Shown here piece after piece: positions 41,373 to 50,306 of a stretch of DNA of 64,000 bases. The position numbers were made by a program, and so were the translations under genes. Every line of letters starts with the position of its first letter. Positions within the stretch are counted from its first letter, which is position 1. The DNA comes from Firmicutes bacterium UBA6113 (GTDB lineage: Bacteria > Bacillota > Clostridia > Tissierellales > Sedimentibacteraceae), in contig DIWF01000028.1 of the NCBI GenBank assembly GCA_002422545.1, positions 229,075-293,074 on the forward strand, written 5' to 3'. The notes below the pieces were generated by a model. It searched no databases, was not told the DNA's origin, and saw nothing but the letters and a program-made list of their open reading frames with translations.

Positions 41373-42973
41373 TATTTTACCTCCATACCTTTGCTTTTTC
41401 TGAGAACTTTACCAGGTCTTTTCCCAGTGTCCTCTCCTTCTTTTATTACTACTTCTCCATTTACAATTACATACTCAATTCCCACTGGATATTGGTTAGG
41501 TTCAGTGTAATCACCTTTATCAATGATATTATCATAATCAATTACTACTAAATCTGCCTTATAACCTTCTTTTAGTAAACCTCTGTCTTTTAATCCTAAA
41601 ACAGCAGCAGATTTACCTGTCATTTTGTAAATCGCAGTCTCTAAAGTGAAAGATTTTTCATCTCTAACATATTTACCTAATACTCTTGGGAATGCTCCAT
41701 ACAATCTTGGATGAGGCTTCCCACCCATGATACCATCAGTACATACATTTTGCTCAGGTCTGCTCATTATAAGTTTTACATGCTCTTCGGTACCATAGAA
41801 GTCTACTAAACCAACAATATTTTCTTCTTCAAGAATTACATCAAATATTGCATCAAGAGGATCTTTGCCTTTACATTTACCAACTTCAATAAGATTCTTT
41901 CCAATAACATCTTGATTTTTTTCTGAACCGACAAATGTTACGAAAATACCTTCTAAACCTGCAAATTCAACAAAATTATCCCATCCAGGTATTCCATTAG
42001 CAATATCTTCTTTCATCTTTTCTCTTAAATCAGAATCTTTTAATCTTTCTAACAATTTATCTGTACCACCATCATGAACCCAAGGTGGAAGAATAACACT
42101 CATCATTGTGCTTCCAGCAACGTAAGGATATTGGTCGTAAGAAACAATCATTCCCTCTTCTTTAGCTCTATCTAATCTGTCTAAAACTTTATGGAATTTA
42201 TCCCAATTTTTTTTACCGCATACTTTAAAGTGTGAGAAATGAACTTTACATCCACTTTCTTTACCTATGGTTAGTATTTCTTCCATTGAATCTAAAATTG
42301 AATCTGCTTCACTTCTTTGGTGTGTTACAAATACTGCATCTTTGTCATGTAATACTTTACCTAATTGAATAAACTCATCAATATCAGCATAGCAGCAAGG
42401 TGGATATATCATACCAGTTGACATTCCAAATGCACCTTCATCTATAGCTTTAGCTAAATTAGCTTGCATTAAAGTCATTTCTTCTTCAGTTGGTTTTCTG
42501 TTATCCAATCCCATGGAAATCATTCTTACATTTCCATGTGGAGCTAAGTATGCAACATTAGGTCCTAAACCTACTTTTTCTATTCTCTCAAGATAATCAG
42601 CAACACTCCTCCAAGTCCACTCTACGTCATATTCACCTTCAAGACCTTTCATAGCCTTTATCCAAGAAGACAGATTTTTATCATCAACTGGTGCAGGGCC
42701 CATACCATCTTGGGCAACTAGTTCAGTAGTTATACCTTGTCTTATCTTTGGAGTTAACAATGAATCCTTGAACAATAGCATACTTGAGTGACTATGAGTA
42801 TCTATAAATCCCGGTGCCACTACAAAACCTTTAGCATCAATAATTGCGGCATCCTCACATTGAAGATTCTCGCCTATTTTTTCTATCTTATCTCCATCAA
42901 GAAGAATATCTCCGTTATATGAACTGTTTCCACTACCATCAACTATTAAACCATTTTTTATTAGTTTCTTCAC
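41372..42973 (-). CDS. N-acyl-D-amino-acid deacylase (D-aminoacylase) family
   Basis: 533 residues from the GTG at 42973, six bases after AGAGGTG. An ATG at 43018 that touches the upstream stop lacks a ribosome site. Amidohydrolase fold: N-terminal IKNGLIVDGSGNSSYNGDIL, metal site GFIDTHSHSS, then SFGMSTGMIYPPCCYA-like and VTHQRSEADSILDSMEE, HFSHFKVCGKKNW and a C-terminal KMTGKSAAVLGLKDRGLLKEG. It releases free D-amino acids from N-acyl derivatives or opens related amides. In this operon it probably feeds D-amino acid or diaminopropionate breakdown. Confidence 0.88.
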   Translation of the reverse strand: MKKLIKNGLIVDGSGNSSYNGDILLDGDKIEKIGENLQCEDAAIIDAKGFVVAPGFIDTHSHSSMLLFKDSLLTPKIRQGITTELVAQDGMGPAPVDDKNLSSWIKAMKGLEGEYDVEWTWRSVADYLERIEKVGLGPNVAYLAPHGNVRMISMGLDNRKPTEEEMTLMQANLAKAIDEGAFGMSTGMIYPPCCYADIDEFIQLGKVLHDKDAVFVTHQRSEADSILDSMEEILTIGKESGCKVHFSHFKVCGKKNWDKFHKVLDRLDRAKEEGMIVSYDQYPYVAGSTMMSVILPPWVHDGGTDKLLERLKDSDLREKMKEDIANGIPGWDNFVEFAGLEGIFVTFVGSEKNQDVIGKNLIEVGKCKGKDPLDAIFDVILEEENIVGLVDFYGTEEHVKLIMSRPEQNVCTDGIMGGKPHPRLYGAFPRVLGKYVRDEKSFTLETAIYKMTGKSAAVLGLKDRGLLKEGYKADLVVIDYDNIIDKGDYTEPNQYPVGIEYVIVNGEVVIKEGEDTGKRPGKVLRKSKGMEVK

Positions 42974-43017
42974 AATGTTCACCTCTTCTATTTCGTTTAT
43001 TTTCACATCAACATACA

Positions 43018-44496
43018 TTACTTATCAGAATACTCAATCATTGGTTGAGGCTTAACTCCCATACTTTTATCAATTGCTGAAACTAAGAAGATTACAGCAA
43101 AGGCAACCAATCCTCCTGGAACCATAGCATTTAATCCGTAAGGAGTATTTAATACATATATCCAATATGCTGCAACTGCTGTTCCAGCAATTATTGAGTA
43201 GAATCCAGCTCTCTTAGTAACATTTTTGTAGAATAACCCACAGATAAATGCTGCAAATGGACCAGCACTTCTAAGTGCAAATGCACCCATCATGACGCTG
43301 ATTATATTTGATGCTGTTATTGCAACAATTAAACCAACACTACCTACTATAACCATTGTGATTCTTGATATCCAAACCTCTTTTAAGTCATCACGAACAC
43401 CCTTGTTAATGTAAGGTCTAAATATATCGTTTGTAAACATAGTAGCTGTACCTATCATATTTCCTGATGCACTACTCATTGTAGCAGCTACAACAGCAGC
43501 TAATACAATACCTGAAACTATAGGTGGTGCAAAAGTAATTGTTGCTTGAGCCAGTGCATTTTTTTGAGCTCCATCAGCAGCAAAACCATCAATAGCAACA
43601 TAAGCTACTAATCCTAAGATAGCAGGTACTATTGCATAAGCGGCTGATACTAATCCAGCAATTACTGATCCAACTTTAGCTGATTGTCCATCTTTTGCAG
43701 AACAATAAGTCTGAACTATTTCTTGCCCTGTTGGGAAAGTCATAAAGTACATGGCTATATATCCTATGATTGTTGGCAATCCGATTTTTGTCATGCTTAC
43801 AAAGTTATAATTATTTCCAGATGCATCTGTCATAGCTCTTGCTTTGTCAAACAGTGCTGAGAAACCACCTACTCCACTATTGTTAACTACTATAAACATA
43901 GCTATAGTCATACCAACAGTAATAAATAAAACGTGCATCATATTTGCTGCAGTTACTGATTTATATCCACCTATCATAGTGTATAGAATTACTATTATCG
44001 TAGTTATTATAGCTGCTATTTTAAACTCAAAACCTGTTACTACATTAATTATTGATGCTGTAGCTATAATTTGTGCTCCAGTAGCCATAAATAATGCTGT
44101 AATAGATGTTAACGCTGTAAATATATGTGATCCTTTACCATATCTTTTACTTATAATCTCTGGAACTGTACTTGCTTGTGCTTTTCTAAAGAATGGGGCT
44201 ATAAATGAAACTAAAACAAATCCGATACCTGCTGCAATTACATACCAACTTGCTGAAAGACCATACTTGTATACATTTGTTGCAATACCAGTAGTACTTG
44301 CGCCACCAGTATTAGCAGCAAAAAGTGTTCCTGCTAGAACTAACGGTCCTAAAGATTTACTTGCCATTAAGAAATCATCATTACTTTGTTTTTCAGCTTT
44401 GTTTCTCTTTCTTTGTGATACGAATAACCCTAATGCTACTGTTGCTGCCATGTACAATAAGATAATAATAAGCGCTGTAATTTGAGTGCTGTTCAT
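43018..44496 (-). CDS. Sodium:solute symporter (SSS family)
   Basis: 492 residues with about 13 membrane helices. Sodium-site stretch FLMASKSLGPLVLAGTLFAANTGGASTTG in the first helices, TMIGGYKSVTAANMMHV, PTGQEIVQTYCSAKDGQSA and AAVVAATMSSASGNMIGTATMF are typical of the SSS family. Within the operon it most likely brings in the substrate for the deacylase, YgeY or DpaL; identity of the substrate is unknown. AGGAGG precedes the ATG. Confidence 0.92.
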   Translation of the reverse strand: MNSTQITALIIILLYMAATVALGLFVSQRKRNKAEKQSNDDFLMASKSLGPLVLAGTLFAANTGGASTTGIATNVYKYGLSASWYVIAAGIGFVLVSFIAPFFRKAQASTVPEIISKRYGKGSHIFTALTSITALFMATGAQIIATASIINVVTGFEFKIAAIITTIIVILYTMIGGYKSVTAANMMHVLFITVGMTIAMFIVVNNSGVGGFSALFDKARAMTDASGNNYNFVSMTKIGLPTIIGYIAMYFMTFPTGQEIVQTYCSAKDGQSAKVGSVIAGLVSAAYAIVPAILGLVAYVAIDGFAADGAQKNALAQATITFAPPIVSGIVLAAVVAATMSSASGNMIGTATMFTNDIFRPYINKGVRDDLKEVWISRITMVIVGSVGLIVAITASNIISVMMGAFALRSAGPFAAFICGLFYKNVTKRAGFYSIIAGTAVAAYWIYVLNTPYGLNAMVPGGLVAFAVIFLVSAIDKSMGVKPQPMIEYSDK

Positions 44497-44517
44497 AAAA
44501 TTGCCTCCTAGTTAATA

Positions 44518-45702
44518 TTATTTTAGTAACGCGTCCATAACACCGTAATACAATTGCGTAACAGATGTTAGTTGTTCCACTTCAATATATTCATTAACAG
44601 TATGAGCAAGATTTTCCATAGATGGTCCAATTCCTAATGTCTTTATATTTGCTTCTCCTGCATAATGACTACCATTTGTACAGAAATTATACTGAGTGAT
44701 GGCTGGATCAAAGCCCATTGATTTTAATTCAGCGTACACATCCTGAACAAATTCTTCAGTCTCATCATATAACCATCCTGGGAAGAATCTCTCTCCCTCT
44801 ATTTCATTTCCGGTGTAGCACATTTCTTTACCAACAGAATATGATGCTTTAACTTTTAACTCTGGATCCTTTTTCATCATTTCATCTAATAATTGGTTAA
44901 TTGGAGCAAGAACACTTTCCTTAGTTTCTCCAACCAGTAATCTTCTATCATAAGTTGCTCTGCAGTATTCAGGAACTACAGATGCTCCAGGGTATGGACT
45001 AGATTTAATATCTACTAATTCAAGGATTCCATCTCCCAATACTTCATGATGAGTAGGAGTTAATTTTCTAATTTCACCAACTACTTCTGCCATTTTATAT
45101 ACGGCGTTAATTCCTTTTTCTGGATTGGCAGAGTGGCAAGGAACTCCAAATGTTTCAATTACTATTTCTCCTCTACCTCTTTGACCAATTTTAATATTTA
45201 GCTGTGAAGCTTCTCCTATTACTACATAATCCGGATTTATTCTTTTTGATATTTCTCTTGCAGCAACACCTTCGAAACATTCTTCATGGACTACTCCAGC
45301 TACGAAAATATCTCCTGCAAAATCCTTTTTAGTATCTTCTGCAAAGTTCGCAGCTGCACAAACCATTGCTGATACAGCACCTTTCATGTCAGAGGTTCCT
45401 CTTCCGTAAATCTTTCCATCATGAATTTCTGCAGCAAATGGAGGATACTTCCACTCAGACTCATTAGTAACAGGAACTGTATCAATATGTCCATCAAATA
45501 CTATTTTCTTTCCTGGTTTATTGCCTTTTATATGACCAATAATATTTCCATACTTATCAACAACTACTTCATCAAATCCAAATTCTTTAAATACACTTTT
45601 AAGTTCTTCAGCAACTTTGTCCTCTTGTCCTGAATAGCTTGGCGATTGAACAAGTCTTTGGCATAAATTTATTACATTTTGTTCTCTTTCCTTATTAAGC
45701 AT
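44518..45702 (-). CDS. ygeY: YgeY family M20 metallopeptidase/deacetylase
   Basis: 394 residues from the ATG at 45702, seven bases after AGAGGTG. M20 fold with metal ligands in FDGHIDTVPV (His72, Asp74), YGRGTSDMKGAVSAMV, the catalytic Glu in VVHEECFEG, GEASQLNIKIGQRGRGEI and a C-terminal LAHTVNEYIEV His. It matches the YgeY group, described as linked to selenium metabolism because it co-occurs with selenium-dependent hydroxylase clusters. It would cleave an amide or dipeptide. It lies between DpaL (12-base gap) and the symporter. Confidence 0.92.
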   Translation of the reverse strand: MLNKEREQNVINLCQRLVQSPSYSGQEDKVAEELKSVFKEFGFDEVVVDKYGNIIGHIKGNKPGKKIVFDGHIDTVPVTNESEWKYPPFAAEIHDGKIYGRGTSDMKGAVSAMVCAAANFAEDTKKDFAGDIFVAGVVHEECFEGVAAREISKRINPDYVVIGEASQLNIKIGQRGRGEIVIETFGVPCHSANPEKGINAVYKMAEVVGEIRKLTPTHHEVLGDGILELVDIKSSPYPGASVVPEYCRATYDRRLLVGETKESVLAPINQLLDEMMKKDPELKVKASYSVGKEMCYTGNEIEGERFFPGWLYDETEEFVQDVYAELKSMGFDPAITQYNFCTNGSHYAGEANIKTLGIGPSMENLAHTVNEYIEVEQLTSVTQLYYGVMDALLK

Positions 45703-45714
45703 TAATTTCACCTC

Positions 45715-46941
45715 TTAAAATTCTTTCTTTTCATAGCTTGGATACTTGCCGTTCCAAACAATATCTTGGTAGCTTGCTTTATCAGTGTCCCCTTCAGTAC
45801 TAAAGAATAATATCTTAGAATTCTCATCTAGGTTAAGCTTTTCTTTAATATCTTTAAGATGTGGATTTGTCATTATTTCTGCAACACATCCTAATGTAGC
45901 TGCTCCACTTTCTCCAGATATTACTTTCTCATCTCCCTGCGGAGGATTTCCTAAAATTCTCATTCCTTCAGCGGCAGTAAAATCTGGGCATGAGATAAAG
46001 TTATCTGCATAATCTTTAAGAATATCCCAACCAATGGTACATGGTTCTCCACAAGCTAAACCTGCCATTATTGTGTCCATGTCCCCTGTTACTGTTCTAA
46101 GTTGTCCATCATTTGCTTCTGCGGTTCTATAAAGGCAATTAGCTTTATTTGGTTCCACAATAGTTATTATTGGTCTATTTTCACCATAAAAGGATGAATA
46201 TAGTCCTGTGATTGCAGCAGCCATAGAACCAACTCCTGCCTGTAAGAAGATATGTGTAGGTCTTTCTTCGCCAAGAGCTATTAATTGCTCATAAGCTTCA
46301 TATCCCATGGTACTATATCCTTGAATTATCCATGTAGGTATGTCCTCATATCCATCCCAAGCAGTATCTTGAACCATTACCCAACCGTTATCCTCAGCCA
46401 TTTTATTAGCTAATCTAACTGCTTCATCGTAATTAAGTTCAGTAATTGATGCTTCAGCCCCTTCAGCTCTTATGTTTTCAAGTCTTTCTTTTGAACTTCC
46501 CTTAGGCATAAACACAACAGATTTTTGCTTTAATTGGTTTGCTGTCCAAGCAACTCCTCTTCCATGATTTCCATCTGTGGCAGTAACAAATACCATATCT
46601 CCAAGCTCTTTTCTAACATCTTCTGATATTAATTTTTCATAAGGCATTTGATCTATTGTTTTATTAAGTTTTTTTGCTAGGTAATTTCCTATTGCATAGC
46701 TTCCACCTAATACTTTAAATGCATTAAGTCCAAATCTATATGATTCATCCTTAACATAAATTCCACCTAACCCTAGTTCTTTTGCTAAGTTTTTCATGTC
46801 TCTCAATGGTGTTTGAGTGTACATAGGGAAACTTTGATGGAAACTCATTACCTCTTTGGATATCTTTGCGTTAAGTATACCCAAAGGAAATTTCTCCCCT
46901 TCTTTTCTTTTAAATTGTACAATCTTGAAGGCTTCTTTCAT
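45715..46941 (-). CDS. dpaL: 2,3-diaminopropionate ammonia-lyase
   Basis: 408 residues from the ATG at 46941 with AAGGAGGAGG upstream; a longer reading lacks a ribosome site and would begin within the sigma-54 promoter. PLP fold type II: the Schiff-base Lys76 lies in SYRFGLNAFKVLGGSYA, and TATDGNHGRGVAWTANQL binds the cofactor. LQAGVGSMAAAITG and GESGAATLG form the phosphate cup. It removes both amino groups of diaminopropionate (also acting on D-serine in relatives) to yield pyruvate and ammonia through aminoacrylate. First gene of the sigma-54 operon. Confidence 0.95.
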   Translation of the reverse strand: MKEAFKIVQFKRKEGEKFPLGILNAKISKEVMSFHQSFPMYTQTPLRDMKNLAKELGLGGIYVKDESYRFGLNAFKVLGGSYAIGNYLAKKLNKTIDQMPYEKLISEDVRKELGDMVFVTATDGNHGRGVAWTANQLKQKSVVFMPKGSSKERLENIRAEGAEASITELNYDEAVRLANKMAEDNGWVMVQDTAWDGYEDIPTWIIQGYSTMGYEAYEQLIALGEERPTHIFLQAGVGSMAAAITGLYSSFYGENRPIITIVEPNKANCLYRTAEANDGQLRTVTGDMDTIMAGLACGEPCTIGWDILKDYADNFISCPDFTAAEGMRILGNPPQGDEKVISGESGAATLGCVAEIMTNPHLKDIKEKLNLDENSKILFFSTEGDTDKASYQDIVWNGKYPSYEKKEF

Positions 46942-47013
46942 TGACCTCCTCCTTAAATAAATACTATTATAATTAAAATATCTTTTTTTGATACCAATTA
47001 TACTATTAGTAAC

Positions 47014-47030
47014 AGCAATTCTCATGCCAA
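47014..47030 (-). promoter_or_regulatory. Sigma-54 promoter of the dpaL operon
   Basis: On the minus strand TTGGCATGAGAATTGCT. GG (47028-47027) and GC (47016-47015) have the exact -24/-12 spacing, and the sequence differs from the TGGCAC-N5-TTGCW consensus by a single base. It lies 73 bases before the dpaL start, next to a sigma-54 activator gene. Confidence 0.85.
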
Positions 47031-47036
47031 GTCTTT

Positions 47037-47062
47037 AATTCGTGAAAGTTTTTTCATGAATT
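47037..47062. promoter_or_regulatory. Inverted repeat beside the sigma-54 promoter
   Basis: AATTCGTGAAAGT and ACTTT-like complement TTTTTCATGAATT form a 26-base near-palindrome (AATTC-N-TGAAA arms). It ends seven bases before the -24 box. Candidate activator or repressor site, although closer to the promoter than most sigma-54 activator sites. Confidence 0.6.
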
Positions 47063-47104
47063 ATCCTTCAAAATATTGAAATTATAATAACTAATAATTT
47101 AGGA

Positions 47105-47142
47105 ATTAAAAAGACGCTAATAATAGAATCATTATTAGCGTC
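47105..47142 (-). terminator. Terminator of the sigma-54 activator gene
   Basis: GACGCTAATAAT-AGAATC-ATTATTAGCGTC (47113-47142) followed on the minus strand by TTTTTAATTCC. A perfect 12-base-pair stem. Confidence 0.92.
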
Positions 47143-47208
47143 AAGATTTATTATATAATTTCCATAGATTTTTTCTCAATTTTAAAATTGATTTCTCATA
47201 TTAAGAAT

Positions 47209-48963
47209 TTAGCTCCTTTGTATTTCCTCTAAGCGTCTATAATAAGTTGCTAAACTAATTCCTAAAGAATTTGCAGCTAGCTTCTTACCTTCTGTGCTAT
47301 CTCCAAATACTTGTGCTGCTTTTTTTATTTCCCTCTTTTCCAATTCTTTCAACGGTATAATTGCAGCATTTTCAATATCAGTGTTGTTTTCATTTAACAT
47401 GTTATCAAAAAAATCAACAGGTAATGTCCTGTTATTAATAATACCATCTGCCTCCATCATGTTTACCATGAATTCTATAGTGTTTTCTAGTTCTCTAACA
47501 TTACCTTTCCAGTAATGATTTTTAAGTAAATTCATGGTGCTTAAATCAATATGACTATATGTTTTGTTTAATAATCTTACATACTTACTGATAAAATGTT
47601 CTGTTAGTTCTACTATATCACCAGGTCTTTCTCTTAAGGGTTTAATATTAATGGGGATTACATTTAGTCTATAATATAGATCTTCTCTAAATTTCTTTTT
47701 TATCATCATTTCTTTTAGATCTGTATTAGTAGCTGCAATAACTTTTACATCAATAGGGATAACGTGATTTGAACCTATTCTAGTAATATTCTTTTCTTGC
47801 AATACTCTTAGTAATTTCGCTTGGAGATAAATAGGCATATCTCCGATTTCATCTAAGAAAATTATCCCTTGGTTTGCCAATTCAAACTTACCTATTCTGC
47901 CCTTGGGGTCTGCTCCGCTAAAAGCGCCTTTTACATATCCAAACAACTCACTTTCCAAAAGAAATTCAGGTATTGCAGCGCAATTAACAGCAACAAATTT
48001 CTGATCTTTTCTATCACTTTCTCTCCATATAGAGGTTGCAACCATTTCTTTACCTGTACCGCTTTCACCAGTGATAAGAACTGTTGAGTTTGATTTTGCT
48101 ACTTTTTTAATATTATTTATAAGACTTAAAGTCTCATTGCTTTTTCCAAAGATATTCTTTGTCTCAAATGTTTTATGAGTGGATGTTGCTTCATAAATAT
48201 CAGATTTAAATGATTTCATGTCTTTAAATACAAAGATGTTTTTATAAAGTTTGTCTTTTAATCCAAGGGGATACATTCCACCAATGGCAAATATGGTGTT
48301 ACCTTCTATCTCAATTTTATATTCAGCTGTATTATTAATTGAGTCTCCTGTGCTTCGTACTATTATTTCTTTACCTACTAATTTAGATAAACCCAAGTGT
48401 TTTTTTGCGCTATCATTGTCAGATCTGATTATATTATCATCACCAATTACAACTACACCTTGATCCATATGATTAATTACACTATCAAGAGTATCTATAA
48501 TTGAGCCAAATATTTCTTTATTTCTTTCATCCATGACCTTAGCTGCAATAAAATAGGATATTTGTTTAATAAATTCAAGAAATAATTTTTCATTTTGAAG
48601 TATTAATGCCTTTTGTTCTTCGGTACTTCCAACTAAACCAATAACTCCAATTATCTCGTCTTCTATCTCTATCGGCATTGAAATTTCAATTGTTTCTTTG
48701 CAATTGGTCTTGCTGGGGCAACTTCTACAAAGCACATCCTCACCTGGACAATATATTACCTTAGTTTCTCCAGTTTTTAGAATATGCTTATACACATAAC
48801 CTTCATCTGACATATCAGTACTTGTATTACCTGCATAAATACCAGTACCTGCCACTCTAAAAAGATTATTGTCCACTACTTCCACGTCTACTCCTAAAAC
48901 CTTAGATATAACATCAGCATATTGCTGAACTGTATCTTGAATTCTACTTAGGATAAAACCCAT
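47209..48963 (-). CDS. Sigma-54-dependent transcriptional activator
   Basis: 584 residues. The N-terminal sensor region (1-145) contains four cysteines, C72, C79, C82 and C88 (YCPGEDVLCRSCPSKTNC), suggesting metal or Fe-S binding, in a GAF-like setting. A PAS-like region follows (about 155-255). The AAA+ domain (about 275-500) has Walker A GESGTGKE (299-306), Walker B GIIFLDEIGD (366-375) and the sigma-54 contact loop GAFSGA (346-351), a tolerated variant of GAFTGA. A Fis-type helix-turn-helix ends the protein (KKLAANSLGISLATYYRRLEE). It should drive the adjacent dpaL operon from its sigma-54 promoter; the inducer is unknown. Confidence 0.93.
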   Translation of the reverse strand: MGFILSRIQDTVQQYADVISKVLGVDVEVVDNNLFRVAGTGIYAGNTSTDMSDEGYVYKHILKTGETKVIYCPGEDVLCRSCPSKTNCKETIEISMPIEIEDEIIGVIGLVGSTEEQKALILQNEKLFLEFIKQISYFIAAKVMDERNKEIFGSIIDTLDSVINHMDQGVVVIGDDNIIRSDNDSAKKHLGLSKLVGKEIIVRSTGDSINNTAEYKIEIEGNTIFAIGGMYPLGLKDKLYKNIFVFKDMKSFKSDIYEATSTHKTFETKNIFGKSNETLSLINNIKKVAKSNSTVLITGESGTGKEMVATSIWRESDRKDQKFVAVNCAAIPEFLLESELFGYVKGAFSGADPKGRIGKFELANQGIIFLDEIGDMPIYLQAKLLRVLQEKNITRIGSNHVIPIDVKVIAATNTDLKEMMIKKKFREDLYYRLNVIPINIKPLRERPGDIVELTEHFISKYVRLLNKTYSHIDLSTMNLLKNHYWKGNVRELENTIEFMVNMMEADGIINNRTLPVDFFDNMLNENNTDIENAAIIPLKELEKREIKKAAQVFGDSTEGKKLAANSLGISLATYYRRLEEIQRS

Positions 48964-49098
48964 ACAACCACCCTTTTTTATTTTAAATATAAAACACTAT
49001 ACCAACATTTATTCTATCATTTTTATATCATTTTTACAACGAAGAATTAGTCGCAACAGCAATGAGGAGGAATAAACCTTTTTAGATACCATCTCAAA
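48964..49098. other. Gene-free stretch upstream of the activator gene
   Basis: AT-rich, with no open frame of note. Must hold the promoter of the activator gene at 48963, but I cannot pick one confidently. Confidence 0.4.
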
Positions 49099-49300
49099 TT
49101 AAGCATCATCAAACCATTCTTTCATTTGTCTCATGCTTTCTACTGTGCACGAATTTTTTAAAGTTACAGGATACAATAATTCTTCACTTGTATAATATGT
49201 AATTTTCTTTTCATGGATCTGTTACATTACCAAAATCATTTATAAAGTTGCAATCTTTATGAGATAAAGTATGAGCTAGGTAACAAAACCTGGTATTTGT
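49099..49300 (-). pseudogene. Decayed coding remnant, two frames
   Basis: The minus strand reads TNTRFCYLAHTLSHKDCNF then INDFGNVTDP in one frame. After a frame break near 49217 it continues HEKKITYYTSEELLYPVTLK then NSCTVESMRQMKEWFDDA and TAA at 49101-49099. Residue composition is that of a folded protein rather than random sequence. No start or ribosome site remains. I do not recognise the parent; it looks like the end of a gene broken by a frameshift. Confidence 0.45.
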
Positions 49301-49346
49301 TTAATAAGTAATACTAGTGTAATTCTCATTTTATATAGCTTTCTAA

Positions 49347-49442
49347 TGCCGCAATTATTATTCCAATTATGATATTACAGATGGCAATTTAATTGATATT
49401 ACAAGGTTTAAGGACTATCAGCATTTAGATACTTTGACGTAA
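49347..49442 (+). pseudogene. Decayed coding remnant, opposite strand
   Basis: Plus-strand frame between two stops reads CRNYYSNYDITDGNLIDITR then FKDYQHLDTLT and TAA. No start codon or ribosome site is present. Together with the remnant at 49099 it suggests a decayed region beside the sigma-54 catabolic operon. Confidence 0.35.
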
Positions 49443-49494
49443 CCTAAATAATATTTAATAATATGGTAATAAATAACACATCAAAGATATTAAG

Positions 49495-49522
49495 CATAAA
49501 AGCAAGGCCTTAGCCTTGCTTT
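49495..49522 (-). terminator. Terminator after the EcsC-like gene
   Basis: AAAGCAAGGC-CTTA-GCCTTGCTTT followed on the minus strand by TATGC after a short T-run; it overlaps the stop codon at 49521. Confidence 0.8.
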
Positions 49523-50306
49523 ATTTTTTGTTGTTCAGATATCTTTTTTTGTATTTAATGGTGCTGTAATTGCTTATTTTATTGATTATCTTGAAATTAG
49601 TGAAGCTTCCCACGGCTCCTACAACGGGTATTCCCTGGACAAACTTTGATGCCAGCATTGAATCAGACAATATTTTTGATGCCCGTGAAATTTCTTCCTC
49701 CAGTTTGTTATCCAGCAAAACATGGCCGTCAATTTTAGCTGAAATTTCATCAACGCGTTCATTGAGATTCCGCTGTTTCTCACCTTTTGAAAGAGAAGCA
49801 CATATAAGGTTTAAAATGTATATTTTTTCATCATCCAGATCATACACAAAACCATAGCTCAGAGATATTTCATAAATTGTTTTCAATATCATGGCTGTGA
49901 AAAGAGGTATATCCGGCAGACCCATTCCAAGAAATCCAAGTCCTGCTCCTTCAATTGCCGATATGGAAGAGTTTATGATGTTAGCTCTCTCTGCGTGCCT
50001 GTCGAGCTTTTTCAGGGCCTTTCTGTTTACAGAAGCATCCATCTTAAAATCGTTTATGTTGTGGTCTGACTGGATTTTTCCCTTGTTGTAAAGCTTCTCA
50101 ATATACTTGGTTCCTTTTTTGAAAACAAGCTGAAAAGATTTACAAAAAGCAGCGTTCATAGTGCTTTTAATATTTTCAGGAACCTTGGATTCAACCTTTT
50201 CCATGAAAGGCTCAAGCTTTTCATCCAACATGTTCTTTTTAGAGCTCAGTATTTTTTGTTCTTTTTTTTCCAGCTTGATTAAATGGTCACTTATTATTTT
50301 CTTCAT
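49521..50306 (-). CDS. EcsC family protein
   Basis: About 261 residues from the ATG at 50306; the ATG at 50309 is equally possible because the GGTGG site is close. The EcsC domain covers the C-terminal two thirds, with the glycine-rich amphipathic segment IEGAGLGFLGMGLPDIPLFTAMIL (about 120-143, shown split by its motif) and KFVQGIPVVGAVGSFTNFKIIN. Family members are often linked with ABC exporters or phages, but their function is not settled. It overlaps the MFS gene upstream, so the two are translationally coupled. Confidence 0.85.
   Translation of the reverse strand: MKKIISDHLIKLEKKEQKILSSKKNMLDEKLEPFMEKVESKVPENIKSTMNAAFCKSFQLVFKKGTKYIEKLYNKGKIQSDHNINDFKMDASVNRKALKKLDRHAERANIINSSISAIEGAGLGFLGMGLPDIPLFTAMILKTIYEISLSYGFVYDLDDEKIYILNLICASLSKGEKQRNLNERVDEISAKIDGHVLLDNKLEEEISRASKILSDSMLASKFVQGIPVVGAVGSFTNFKIINKISNYSTIKYKKRYLNNKK

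Noticed and set aside
43844..44485. 213-codon open frame on the plus strand opposite the sodium symporter
   Set aside because: It mirrors a hydrophobic membrane gene in the antisense frame, has no ribosome site and no recognisable domain.
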